From Candidula unifasciata (Eukaryota; Mollusca; Gastropoda; Stylommatophora; Geomitridae): a stretch of 64,000 nt of DNA. Position 1 is the stretch's first letter; each line of letters begins with the position of its first letter. The notes beneath the pieces were generated by a model that worked only from the letters and a program-made list of their open reading frames with translations, did no database searches and was not told the DNA's origin. The position numbers were made by a program, and so were the translations under genes. The stretch is from assembly GCA_905116865.2 (NCBI GenBank), contig CAJHNH020002075.1, positions 62,001 through 126,000 of the forward strand, written 5' to 3'. Of this stretch, positions 46,201 through 55,763 are shown piece after piece.

Positions 46201-47771
46201 TGTTTGATCTCTTCTTCAGTTGGTTCCTTTACACCCTTTACCGTTCCCAACATTATTCCCGCAGCTGGGTGTCGCAAAACGCACACCTCTGCATGACCCT
46301 TGAAAAAACAGCAATCCAAAAATGCTCGAGCCAGCGGGTAAGTCTCAATTCTCCCCCCAAAGGTTCTACATTTTACACTTCTTCCCAAATAGTCAGATTT
46401 AGGCACTAGGTATTTTGCAACCCCGATTACATTGGCGCCACTGTCCCTTAACACAGTACAACTTTTCTGACCCACATACCCTTTATGGATGGGTAACCCC
46501 CCGATCTGAAAGGTTGCTGATAAGGTGGGGTATATAACTTGGGGTCTTACTTTCACTATGTCATTGTATATTTGGGTAGATCTACCGTTGTCTCCTACCT
46601 GTGCCGCACTTGCTTTACCCTTTACTACTTTAGGGCATACACTACGTTTGTGTGGTCCTGAACACAGGAAACACTTAATAGTTCTAGACCTGAAAAAACT
46701 TTTTCCCGGTGGGTTGTCATCATCCCTCCTATCCCTATACTGGCAGTCCTCAGATCTGTGTCTCCAGGACCCACAAAATTTACAGCCGGGCTGCTCATTA
46801 TTAGTGAGGCCCTTCCACTGTTGCTTCCCCTGTTTGGGCCTCTGGACCGTTGTCGAATCCTTATTCCTAAAGCTCCCATGATTCTGTGTAACCGGAGAAG
46901 GTCTGACCTGAAGGCCTGCCGCTGCTGGGAAAAAATCGTCAATTTTCTCCTTATGTATCGCCTTCCCTGGATGAGCTGTGATATATTGTTCACCCAGTGT
47001 GATCATATCCTCCAAACTGCTAGGTTTTCTTTCTTGAAAAAAAGTACACAAATCATTGCTGCAGGATAATAATACCTTGTCTCTCAAAATAAGATCAACC
47101 AATTTATCAAAAGATGTGCCGACCTCTGCCAAGTTCACCCACCTGAAAAAAATGGTTTTTACTTGAGCAACATACTCAGAGAAACTGACATCTGGTGTAG
47201 GCATCAGTGTATGAAACTGATTCCTATAACCTGCCTCTGTTAACAACCTAGATGCCAACAATTTCTGACGTACAACAACATACGACTTTCTTTCCTCTTC
47301 TGAGAAATTACTAAATGTTATTAGTACTTTCCCAGTCAGTAGGTCTCGCAGTCGAGACACCCATTGTGCTTCTGGGATGCGTCCACTGCGCATCGCATCT
47401 TCAAAACGGTCCAAATAAGAATGAATATCATCCTGGATACCAAGGTAAGGTAACCTTGGCTTGTAGTTGCTCAAATCATGATCACCATAATCTTTGTTAC
47501 CTTCCTTTGCATCCGCCGTCTTGCTGGCCTCTGCCAGAGCTATAGCCCTATCTCTTTCGATCCGAGCTAATTCCAGATCTTTATTAGCTGTAACTGTCAT
47601 GGCTTCTACCTCTGCCATCTCCCTCCTATGGGCCCTCTCCGCAGCTCTCTCTTTCCTCATGGCGGCCTCTCTTTCAGATAGCTCTCTCATCCTAGCCTCT
47701 GCGAAGGTGACTACATGTTCTGCCTCCAGGCCTAGGTCTCTAGCCATCTGAAAGAATTCGCTGAATGACAT
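43209..47771 (-). CDS. Gag-Pol polyprotein (Gag, protease, integrase, reverse transcriptase, RNase H)
   Basis: A 1520-residue single frame that makes the particle proteins and enzymes for reverse transcription and integration. Residues 1-90 are charged and helical, probably coiled coil. About 95-320 is Gag-like. A CCHC knuckle of form CX2CX4HX4C lies at 330-343 and a variant CX2CX3HX4C at 367-379. The protease motif is DSGA at 443-446. Integrase has a zinc module (H654, H661, C691, C694) and a DD35E catalytic triad D724, D784, E820, then a GPF motif (GPY/F module) near 961-963. Reverse transcriptase follows: KKDGTLRICIDFR from 1148, FGLCNAP near 1227, YLDD at 1253-1256. RNase H follows, with acidic residues near D1404, E1443/E1445 and D1470. 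The whole pol is fused to Gag without frameshift or stop, so any Gag excess must arise by processing or another mechanism not visible here. The start is the first ATG of the frame. Confidence 0.95.
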   Translation of the reverse strand: MSFSEFFQMARDLGLEAEHVVTFAEARMRELSEREAAMRKERAAERAHRREMAEVEAMTVTANKDLELARIERDRAIALAEASKTADAKEGNKDYGDHDLSNYKPRLPYLGIQDDIHSYLDRFEDAMRSGRIPEAQWVSRLRDLLTGKVLITFSNFSEEERKSYVVVRQKLLASRLLTEAGYRNQFHTLMPTPDVSFSEYVAQVKTIFFRWVNLAEVGTSFDKLVDLILRDKVLLSCSNDLCTFFQERKPSSLEDMITLGEQYITAHPGKAIHKEKIDDFFPAAAGLQVRPSPVTQNHGSFRNKDSTTVQRPKQGKQQWKGLTNNEQPGCKFCGSWRHRSEDCQYRDRRDDDNPPGKSFFRSRTIKCFLCSGPHKRSVCPKVVKGKASAAQVGDNGRSTQIYNDIVKVRPQVIYPTLSATFQIGGLPIHKGYVGQKSCTVLRDSGANVIGVAKYLVPKSDYLGRSVKCRTFGGRIETYPLARAFLDCCFFKGHAEVCVLRHPAAGIMLGTVKGVKEPTEEEIKHWYSAHERVANAVVTRAQQIQKNEYAKTDAVVEASDGSQLVIPETITSEEHNITSKPGAQGSFKECQQSDPTLKKYFLKAQYSGYKKSKGGKWYFFIKNGILMRYFERANNSYKQLVVPLIYRVEVLKTAHDTPFAGHLGIGKTQRRVLSQFYWPGCSTDIRNYCRSCKDCQLMSRRGALQRAPIQSTYLPYRPFEKVAIDIVSPLSVMSERGNRFILTFIDLATRWVECVPLRYITSEAVAESLMLIFSRLGFPDTILSDHGSQFISESMKSFEKLLSIAHVFAARYNPKANGVVENFNGTVKSMLAKVTSAFPKDWDKYLPAVLFAYREVPQSSTGFSPFELVYGTNPRGPLSVLKDAWLGKEKQEAQQTYADFVIELRHRIMSACQIARSNLEKTGVQQRDYTNRNRKLVVLEPDDEVLVLLPDKTNFLLDCWKGPFTVVKKISTVDYLINVNGKLKVYNINMIKKYMTRPANLEGVIDSVNEEEINAHDNNSRKAGFCHVVEECMGEDKSDVPLKMELPPLVPKESWKDVQVSYALPGEKRSQILRMLASFEDILSDIPGVTTKAVHSIELTDCQPVKLKPYPVPLHYQSQIDREIDDMIRLGVIEPSTSAYSFPIVPVKKKDGTLRICIDFRRLNRITRIDAETIPNMEDMFNTLANAKYFTKLDLAKGYWQIPLAEEAKKYTAFQTVRGLYHFRFLTFGLCNAPATFTRMVRRLVGDRSDIIHYLDDILLFHEDIEAHIQGLRSLLERIRSFGLTVRPTKVEVAVEEVTFLGHVIGRGVRKPVQSTVHGFLNLPVPKTKKQVRALLGLSNFYAKFIPHYATITSVLSDLTKKGMPGKIWWNEQCGESLRQLQSAFNNLPLLRLPNLNVPFGISCDASDVGVASVLVQEFRGTWHPVLYASRKLSPAETRYSVIERECLAIVFGVNKFSRFLYGNHFTIFTDHQPLQTLCSGAVKNARVLRWALILQPYHFTVHYVRGEENVIPDFLSRTTV

Positions 47772-48582
47772 GTCAGTATTTTTACGCGGTATGACGAGAT
47801 GCTATAAAATGGCACACTAATCACGCACTTAGACCTTTACAATATTCACGTAGCCTAAACTTAACTGGACGACCTAAACACACTACTTTGACGATGAATA
47901 ACAGATCAAAAGACAAGAAACATAGGGCTACCAAGCATACACAATGCAGCGAACAATGCAATAAACTTTTGAATCCAAAAACTAACCACAAAGTACATCA
48001 CCTCATGAATATCGCATCCAAACAATGATGGTGAAGCATTTCCAATTCACACTCCGAAGCAGCTTAGCGGAAATCGATCGCTCCACTCACAGGAATACCG
48101 CAACTGTAAATATCAGCTGATCAGCGCTCTTCATTAAACACGCTTGAAACATGACACACGGCTAGCATCCATCCTTGCAAAACCATATTTGATCTCCTTC
48201 AGTGTCACTACATGTCTCACAGTTCATTGACTTTAGGTAAGTGGTTTCCTGGCTTGACCTCGAAGAAAAAGATCACAGCAAAGTCAAGTTCTCCACTGCG
48301 ACGTCTCCACTTGACGGCCTTGATCTCAGTGACGCAACACGGGTTGACTTCGATGACACAGGCGATGATATCTCCTCCCAGCGACTAATTCTGTGGGCAA
48401 GACTTTGGTTCCCAATGAAGAATTCTCTAGGCCAGGTTTCAGTGCCTAATTATGAATTCTCCGGGACAGGCTTCGGCCCCCATTGACGATACTTCTGACT
48501 AAAGAACAAAACCAATGGGACAAAATGTCGTATCACACTTGTGACCAGAGGTCCCTCATTCTTTAAAGGCTTGGCCCCCCAT
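47772..48582 (-). other. Retrotransposon leader (5' untranslated region)
   Basis: 811 bp between the 5' LTR and the gag-pol ATG, with no long frame on the coding strand. It would hold the primer-binding site and packaging signals. Confidence 0.7.
48564..48581 (-). promoter_or_regulatory. Candidate primer-binding site
   Basis: On the minus strand, one base inside the 5' LTR, the sequence TGGGGGGCCAAGCC begins. TGG at the LTR edge is the usual complement of a tRNA 3' CCA end. I could not match it to a particular tRNA. Confidence 0.5.
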
Positions 48583-49280
48583 TGACGTGTGCGAATGTTC
48601 GCTTGATACAACGCACACTTGCCAAGTATCCATGGTATGTTAAATAGTGTTACAGTAACAAGTCACCATTCCCGCCCAACAGCAATAAGGACGCCGGATA
48701 CATGTTGAACGTCAAACAGAATTAATGTATTTCTAATTTCAACACCAAAACAATGAAAGGCATCACGAGAATAAAACGTTACACCGCCACAGTCATTCCT
48801 ACTGGCAAGGCAACACACACTACGGACGCTCTGGGCTACTTCTACTGCCACCCTGTTCCGTGGTCAACTACGAGCAAACATTACCTGCTCGTGCAAACTC
48901 ACTGCTCGTGGTTATGTGTCTACCTCTATGACACCCATCCCTTGGGTACACTGTCATAGCAGAATCATACAGGCCGATGCACAGTACATTGTGAAACTTG
49001 TCCAGACCTTTCGTCTGCGGCCACACGAGCGTCTGTCACGCCGGCGCGACCGCTGTAACAACACTCACAGACAGCCCGTACCCTACCGCCAGCGTAACAC
49101 AGTTATGCAGGACCAGCCTGGATCCATCCAGATTAGAACAGGCTTCCTACACAGCGTAGTAGAGTCCACCATTACTCACTCTCTCTCTCTCTCTCTCCCT
49201 ACATCACGTTCAATGTGTGCGCACCGCACCAAGTCCCACGTTCAACAATGAACTTCCCTTCCCATATATTGCACACAACA
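48583..49280 (-). repeat. 5' LTR (relative to the element)
   Basis: A 698-bp terminal repeat, aligned without gaps to 42312-43009 at a constant offset of 6271. There are two substitutions, both C here and T in the other copy. It should carry the promoter and polyadenylation signal for the genomic RNA. It contains a short CT microsatellite of equal length in both copies. Confidence 0.96.
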
Positions 49281-49439
49281 GGCTGAAAAGGGGAAAATCA
49301 TGGATGGCTCAAGCAGAAGACATAAAAAGACAAGTATGCATGCTGGAGAACATTGTGCGAGAAGAGGAGTGGGTCAGAGTATCAGAGGACAAGAAAGAAA
49401 GAATAAGTCTCAGGGTAATTATTTGATTTTTTTTTTTTC

Positions 49440-50907
49440 AAGAAAGGAGACAAGTTTAAGTGGGAAAATTACAGAGGAAAATCACTATTATCTACAAGCT
49501 ATAAGATACTATCGGCAGTACTGCTAAACAGGCTAAAACCACACGTCGAAGACATATTGGGATATTACCAAGCGGGTTTTCGACAGAACAGATCAATAAT
49601 AGATCAGATATTCATTTAACAGCAAATAGCAGAGCAAAATTGGGACTATAGAAAAGATGTACATAATGTTTTTTTTTTTTTTTTTTTTTTTTTTTTGTGG
49701 GTGGAATTTAAAATGGCATATGATAGTGTGCATAGAAACAGTTTATGGAATGCAATAAAGGACTTTGGAAAACCAAAAAAGTTAACTCTTTGAGTCCCAA
49801 GGAACGCATCATACGTTCATAGGTTCATACCTAGAAGCCCAATGAACACATGATGCGCTGATTTTATGACTCTCTTTACTACCCACTGTGATGCTAAACC
49901 CCCTGGGACTCAAAGAGTTAATTAGCATGATCAGTCTATGTATGGAAGACACTTGTAATATAGTAATATACAAAGGCAGAAAGTCAGACCCTTTTAAAAA
50001 AAACATCTGGTTTAAAGCAAGGTGATGCTCTGTTCTTCCCTCCTTTTTTCAATTTGGCCCTGAAGAAAATTATAAGGAAATTGAAAGAAGAGTGTACTAT
50101 AGGAGAAACTACAAGAATACTTGGATATGCTGATGACATTGATATCGTTGGAGAAAATGAACTAGAGACTGTTAAAACACTGTCTTAGAAGAATCAGCTA
50201 AAAAAAATGGGACTAGTTATCAATCAAGATAAGACAGAATACATGATAAAAACTAGACAGGGAAAGGATTTAAACTCCGACCACATACAAGTCGATAATA
50301 CAAAAATCAAACAAACGGAAACACATAGGTACTTGAGTGCAAACATCAACTGCTTCAACATGCTGAGAGAAGAAATACAAACTAAAAAACAATCTGGAAA
50401 TAAAGTATACTAGGCTCTTCAACATCTGCTAACGTCAAACTGTCTTTCTCGCAACAACAAGATCAAAATATATAAAACGTTGATTAGACCAATCATTTTA
50501 TATGCCTCTGAAACTTGGAGCACATTTAAAAGAGAATGAAATCTTATTACAGGCTTTCGAAAACAGAGTCTTACGACGAATCTTTGGACCCGTCAAAGAT
50601 GCAAACAGCAGTGAATGGAGAGTGAGAAGCAACAACGAAATTCACAATCTGTTTAAATCACCACTGATCACTGGCATCATAAGAGCTAATAGACTGAAAT
50701 GGTTGGGGCATATTGAAAGAATGTCAGATGACAGAGAAGTAAAAACTGTATGCACAAGGGAGATGAATGGTCGTAGATCACGAGGCAGACCAAGAAGACG
50801 ATGGAGAGATAATATCCGGACAGACCAGCAAACACTTGGTGTCACCAACTGGAAAGAGAGAGCCAACCAGAGAGATGAATTGAGGCGGAATGCTGAAGAA
50901 GAAGAAG
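49440..50907 (+). mobile_element. LINE reverse transcriptase copy (GYADD subtype) with GAA tail
   Basis: Plus-strand motifs in order, with frame changes: YRGISLLSTSYKILSAVLLN, YYQAGFRQNRSIIDQIF, FKMAYDSVHRNSLW, SGLKQGDAL, GYADDIDIVGE, MGLVINQDKTEYM, LYASETW, and RLKWLGHIERM...GRRSRGRPRRRW. The catalytic YADD is kept. A poly-T run (49668-49696), a MITE (49786-49917), stops and shifts disrupt it. The tail is (GAA)4-5 at 50894-50907. Confidence 0.88.
49786..49917. mobile_element. 132-bp MITE with TTAA target duplication
   Basis: Perfect 14-bp inverted ends (CTCTTTGAGTCCCA / TGGGACTCAAAGAG) between TTAA at 49782-49785 and 49918-49921. Removing it with one TTAA restores the LINE frame ...GKPKKLISMISLCMED. 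TTAA duplication is the mark of piggyBac-type transposition (established knowledge). Confidence 0.93.
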
Positions 50908-51039
50908 AGATTTGTTCTAGAAAACGCACTAGAAAAGACGCTGAATATTGAATGTTCTGATTCTGCAGCGCCAGCTGGCCAGTCCCTACAATCACGACTC
51001 ATAGTGATAGGAACTCTACACAAGTCTGAAATGTGCTGG

Positions 51040-51505
51040 GACACTCTGACCCTCTCCTTACCTCGCACAAATGTATCAAGCCTGCACACAAGTCTAATTG
51101 TGTCTTCAGCTGGCGCCATCCAAGACCTTCCTCATTTCAGTCGGTGACAATCAGCTTTACCCAGGGCTTCATACAGGAGGTGCTTCTTGCCATCAGCTGT
51201 TCTGAGATATGACTTTGCTCGCAGAACATTGAGCCTGCAATAAAAGGCAGTGCAAGCAAATATCGGACACAAACTACCGGGGTATCTCTTGTACATCCCA
51301 GAACTACCCGCATGGTTTCATTCTGTATGCGTTCAAGTTTCACCAGCTGCCTCTTTGATATAGTCAGCATTCCAAGTCCACAATCTTTCACTGAGATGAT
51401 CACATGCTGGAACATTGAAAACAGCATTTTTTGTTCCATGTCAATTGCTGCTATAATCTTGAAAGCATTGAGTTCTTTTTGGCATTTTATCGCAACTGCC
51501 TCCAC
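51040..51505 (-). mobile_element. LINE fragment upstream of RNase H
   Basis: 51137-51505 minus reads DCGLGMLTISKRQLVKLERI, QNETMRVVLGCTRDTP and VRYLLALP, the connector after reverse transcriptase in RNase H LINEs. 51040-51120 minus (AEDTIRLVCRLD) is related to 49300-49390 plus (AEDIKRQVCMLE). Confidence 0.78.
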
Positions 51506-51559
51506 ATTATACCTGAAGAAAACACACTGAGAAGCAATAACCTCTCATCCTGAATTGTA

Positions 51560-51714
51560 TTAATTTCAAGATGGCCTTTGACATCTTACATATAACTTCA
51601 CTATGGGGAATTGTGGAATGCTACGACACACCAGTCAAAATAATACGCATTATCAGAAATTTGTGCGATGGTTCAGAATGTGCAGTGCGCACTGAAAATG
51701 GTCTAAGTGACCGG

Positions 51715-51715
<1 letters not shown>
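51560..51715 (+). mobile_element. LINE reverse transcriptase fragment
   Basis: MAFDILHITSLWGIVECYDT and IIRIIRNLCDGSECAVRTEN match the FDS...LW..L...G.P.KI...I segment of reverse transcriptases. A (GT)n tract follows at 51715-51760. Confidence 0.75.
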
Positions 51716-51762
<47 letters not shown>

Positions 51763-51859
51763 GTTTGTGCGCATGTGTGTGGAAACTGGACGGAGAGCTA
51801 GACAGAGAAATTAGCTCGAGATGTGCCAAAGTTAATCAAGTAATGTAGTAATTATCTCC

Positions 51860-52330
51860 CCTGTTGACACACAAGCAAATACCCCATATAACTAAAGTGA
51901 ATCTTATCAATACTATTGCTTGGCCAAGACTATGCTATCAGTGCCAAACATGGACACTTAAATCCTCCAATTAGCGTAAAATTGTGACAACAGAGATGAA
52001 ATGCCTTAGAAGAGCTGCAGGAGAAAAACAGAATACGAAATCACCAATGCAGACAAATGCTAGGAATAAAGCCTGTCTTACAGGTCATCAAAGAACAATA
52101 AATGAAGTTGTTTGGACACCTAACAAGAACGCCCTGGTACTATCTGCCAAATCGAACCACACTAAAACGTTACAGCGGGTATAGAGCGAATGGAAGAACT
52201 CGGAAAATATGGAGTAATGCCATTAAGAACAGCCGTACAGAAATGAACATCAGTCTTAATAGTGCTCCTGACAGAACTCATTAACGAACGGTACATCCCC
52301 TGACATTTCGATGAAGTACAAGGTAGAAGA
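51860..52330 (+). mobile_element. LINE 3' end (IFIPTLCYQCQTW type) running into (GAA)n
   Basis: INTIAWPRLCYQCQTWTLKS, TTEMKCLRRAAGE and later shifted frames match 1-617 and 55764-56620. The 3' end leads directly into the GAA array. Confidence 0.75.
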
Positions 52331-52482
52331 AGAAGAAGAAGAAAAAGAAGAAGAAGAAGAAGAAGAAGAAGAAGAAGAAGAAGAAGAAGAAGAAGAAGAA
52401 GAAGAAGAAGAAGAAGAAGAAGAAGAAGAAGAAGAAGAAGAAGAAGAAGAAGAAGAAGAAGAAGAAGAAGAAGAAGAAAAAG
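52325..52482. repeat. (GAA)n array, ~50 units
   Basis: A ~158-bp GAA tract at the 3' end of a LINE fragment. Poly-Glu and poly-Phe frames here are spurious. Confidence 0.97.
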
Positions 52483-52985
52483 TGGAAAGTGGAGTGCATT
52501 CTATATCCCTTAATGTTTGGAGTAGCTATTGAATGGGTAACGAAAAAATGTTGCAAAGGCAATGCTGGTGTTGACTGGGTAGAGAATAGACAAACAGAAG
52601 ATCTGGATGTCGCAGATGAAATCTTTCTCTTAAGAAGGCGCTCAGATTCCCCTTTTTAATATATAGATAAGCGTCACGTGGGTAATAGTGACAGTCCTTT
52701 GCTGGCCGATAATTATCTTCATTGGCCCCGCACACGTCCAGTGGTGCTTAGATTCCCCTTTTCAACATATCAATCAGGGTCCTGTGGTTAATAAGCCAGT
52801 CTGGTACGCCCAGTGCTGGCAAATCCATCAAATTTTTCCCCTTCAACAACATCTGCATACCCAGGTATAAAAGAGAAAGTAACTCAAAGCACCGTGGAGT
52901 TTTGCAATGACTCAATCGACTTCATATACAGCCAGCCTCGACTCGTCGGTTGATACTCAGAGTTGAAAAGGGGTGTCGTCAAACA

Positions 52986-53335
52986 AGCAGCAGAGATGTG
53001 GTTTCTGAAACGAATGTTAAAAATACCTTGGACGGCAAGAGTAACTAACAACGATTGCTTGAAAGAGGCAAATGAAAGTAGATCACGATTTACAATAGGA
53101 AAAAGACAAACATTGTTCTTTGGCCACATAATGAGAAGAGAGACATTGGAGAACATAGTGAGAACTGGAAAGATCAGTGGGAAAAGGGGTAGAGGCAGAC
53201 CAAGAGAGATGATGCTGGATGGACTAAAACGATGGCACGGAGGGATATCACCAAGAGAGCTATTCCAGTCAACCAGGCTTCGTGATCTGTGGAGACGCAT
53301 TAGCGCCTACGCCAGTTGGCACATGATGATGATGA
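52986..53335 (+). mobile_element. 5'-truncated RTE-like LINE, intact frame, 12-bp target duplication
   Basis: Flanked by TGTCGTCAAACA at 52974-52985 and 53336-53347. The frame is open from AEMWFLKRMLKIPWTARVTN to LWRRISAYASWH and then into (ATG)5. It includes FFGHIMRR and KRGRGRPREMM. It contains no stop, which suggests a recent insertion. Confidence 0.92.
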
Positions 53336-53399
53336 TGTCGTCAAACATGAACACAATACAGGTAACTAAATAAAAATAAACCAAAACAGAACTGGTGTT

Positions 53400-53538
53400 A
53401 TCAGTCGCCACACATTGGGGAATATACTGAAGATGGGATCATAGCGCTTATGGATTTGTCCGAAGTGCAATGAGGATAATTTGTCAATTAACTAACTAAA
53501 TAACTAACCAACTAACCAACTAACTAACTAACTAACTC
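53400..53538 (+). mobile_element. RNase H LINE 3' end with (AACT)n tail
   Basis: GAAGATGGGATCATAGCGCT and CCGAAGTGCAATGAGGAT match the family end. A TAACTAACTAAATAAC tetranucleotide tail follows. Confidence 0.7.
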
Positions 53539-53640
53539 AGAGAATCACTCAACACACGCCCACACACGTACCCACACACACCCACACACACACACATATG
53601 GGAATTGCCTTGTGATTGCAGCCACTTGAAAGTTTGTGTC

Positions 53641-53901
53641 ATCGCCATAACTTCGATCGCCATAACTTCGATCGCCATAACTTCCATCGCCATAACTTCC
53701 ATCGCCATAACTTCCATCGCCATAACTTCCATCGCCATAACTTCCATCGCCATAACTTCCATCGCCATAACTTCCATCGCCATAACTTCCATCGCCATAA
53801 CTTCCATCGCCATAACTTCCATCGCCATAACTTCCATCGCCATAACTTCCATCGCCATAACTTCCATCGCCATAACTTCCATCGCCATAACTTCCATCGC
53901 C
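53641..53901. repeat. 15-bp minisatellite, 17 units
   Basis: Near-perfect ATCGCCATAACTTCC units; the first two end CTTCG. All frames are open because 15 is divisible by three. Confidence 0.97.
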
Positions 53902-54257
53902 AGGCTGATATTTAGTCGTAAAGAAGGCACCGCTGGCTTCATGGACTGTCCCTGCCTGCAGAGCGGTCTGTGAATGCCCATGCACTTTTATGTCCTCGCA
54001 CAATGTACCTGTGTTTATAGATCAGCACACTTGCCTCAACTTAACTGTCGCTAAAAGTGTGTGGACCTTTCAACTGACAGCGGCAGAATTCTGCTCTCGT
54101 CAACCACCACCAAGGGTAGCAGTGCAAGAGAAAGTGCATGTGTATGTGTGAGGCATAGATATTTATTCTTCGCCGGGGTGGATGTCTCTAAGACTAAACC
54201 TGTTTGACATCGTCCTCTCCCTTACCCTGCCATGATTTCTCCCCCCCCCCCCAGCTG

Positions 54258-54260
54258 ATT

Positions 54261-54305
<45 letters not shown>
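54258..54305. repeat. (TC)n microsatellite
   Basis: About 23 TC units between a C run and a T run. Confidence 0.95.
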
Positions 54306-54313
<8 letters not shown>

Positions 54314-54324
54314 TTTCCCCGTGT

Positions 54325-54480
54325 GGGTTCTGGGGCCCTATTATAGGAAAAACAAGAATAGACTCACTGCCTACCGAAAAGCATATCCTAAGAGTCGACT
54401 AATTGGGAGATTCCTTCAGAGTCGCTTTTCACATCTTGCAGTCACAACGAACTATATTATTCCCTCCAGCCACCTTTTTT
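54325..54480 (+). mobile_element. SINE-like repeat, family 4, 5' part
   Basis: GGTTCTGGGGCCCTATTATA and CTAAGAGTCGACTAATTGGG match 60430-60510. Confidence 0.65.
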
Positions 54481-54764
54481 AAGTCGTGAGTAAAAAACAC
54501 AAATTGCAGTCATCTTCTGACGTCGATGAAAAGTTCTCTCCGAACACTGAGCTGAGTAGAATTAAGAACCGATATCATCGATCTTATGACATTCCCATAA
54601 ACGTTCCACCACGTCGTTATCAGCCAGCACAGAGTTCCGATTCCAGTGGCGCTAGTTTTATAGATTAATATATTTGAAAGAAACCTCGTAGTATTTCCCA
54701 TTTCCTCAGTCATTTATTAAAATCCGTTCTCTGCCTCTACCGAAAATAATTCTCCCTATTCTGC

Positions 54765-55512
54765 TGCCTGTATGATCTCCCCCTATACATCACCACTGAC
54801 CCAAAAAATGTCCCCCTATTCTGCTGCCTGTATGATCTCCCCCTATACATCACCACTGACCCAAAAAATGTCCCCCTATTCTGCTGCCTGAATGATCTCC
54901 CCCTATACATCACCACTGACCCAAAAAATGTCTCACTATTCTGCTACCTGTATGATCTCCCCCTATACATCACCACTGAGCCAAAAAATTCTCACTATTC
55001 TGCTGCCTGTATAATCTCCCCCTATACATCACCATTGAGCCAAAAAATGTCTCACTATTCTGCTGCCTGTATAATCTCACCCTATACATCACCATTGAGC
55101 CAAAAAATGTCTCACTATTCTGCTGCCTGTATAATCTCCCGCTATACATCACCATTGAGCCAAAAAATGTCTCACTATTCTGCTGCCTGTATAATCTCCC
55201 CCTATACATCACCATTGAGCCAAAAAATGTCTCACTATTCTGCTGCCTGTATAATCTCCCCCTATACATCACCATTGAGCCAAAAAATGTCTCACTATTC
55301 TGCTGCCTGTATAATCTCCCCCTATACATCACCACTGACCCAAAAAAATGTCTCACTATTCTGCTACCTGTATGATTTCCCCCTATACATCACCACTGAC
55401 CCAAAAAAATGTCTCACTATTCTGCTACCTGTATGATTTCCCCCTATACATCACCACTGAGTCAAAAAATGTCTCACTATTCTGCTGACTTTATGATTTC
55501 CTTCCACACATC
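54765..55512. repeat. 60-bp minisatellite, ~12 units
   Basis: Units of CTATTCTGCTGCCTGTATGA + TCTCCCCCTATACATCACCA + CTGACCCAAAAAATGTCCCC. Two subtypes (CCCC versus CTCA before CTATT) form separate runs. Confidence 0.95.
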
Positions 55513-55562
55513 ACCATTTAATTGTAAGAACTCTTTCCTTATTCCATGTCCATAGATTAATT

Positions 55563-55763
55563 ACTGGGCGCCGCGTTAGCACAGTCCATAAGAGGCTCGC
55601 TTTCAGATCCAGCTGCGACTTGCTGCAGCCCACAGTCGGTGTTCGAAACCGGGCGGTTCCCGGGGTTCACCCTGTCTTTAGGAAATGGGTACCAGTGTTG
55701 ACACTCTGGGGTAAATGGAGGAACGTCGCTGTAGCTACAGAGTTACGTGCGAACGGCGACACT
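55563..55763 (+). mobile_element. SINE-like element with Pol III-like boxes (family 3)
   Basis: GGGCGCCGCGTTAGCACAGT (A-box-like) and CGGTGTTCGAAACCGGG (B-box-like) are ~60 bp apart. The right end coincides with the target duplication of the neighbouring LINE (AACGGCGACACT). Confidence 0.6.

Larger units (their letters stand above)
42312..49280 (-). mobile_element. Complete Ty3/gypsy-type LTR retrotransposon with integrase upstream of reverse transcriptase (Gmr1-like)
   Basis: A 6969-bp element read on the minus strand. It is bounded by two 698-bp direct repeats that begin TG and end CA and differ at only two positions (42771/49042 and 42801/49072). The 5-bp target duplication GGCTG flanks it at 42307-42311 and 49281-49285. 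Between the LTRs lie an 811-bp leader, one uninterrupted 1520-codon gag-pol frame (43209-47771), and a polypurine tract next to the 3' LTR. No envelope frame is visible. The domain order Gag-PR-IN-RT-RH differs from canonical Ty3/gypsy (PR-RT-RH-IN). It matches the Gmr1 lineage, known for this Ty1/copia-like order. The near-identical LTRs and intact frame indicate a very recent insertion. Lineage assignment is inference from domain order and motifs. Confidence 0.96.

Noticed and set aside
43266..47751. Plus-strand frames of 65-185 codons
   Set aside because: Antisense shadows of the retrotransposon gag-pol frame.
53641..53901. CRISPR-like regular repeats
   Set aside because: Units are contiguous without spacers; eukaryotic minisatellite. 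The same holds for the 22-, 51-, 60- and 82-bp arrays.
53532..54003. Overlapping ~100-150 codon frames with 5-residue repeats on both strands
   Set aside because: Produced by a 15-bp minisatellite whose unit length is divisible by three; open in several frames at once.
55035..55436. 20-residue repeat protein frame
   Set aside because: Translation of the 60-bp minisatellite; no flanking coding sequence.
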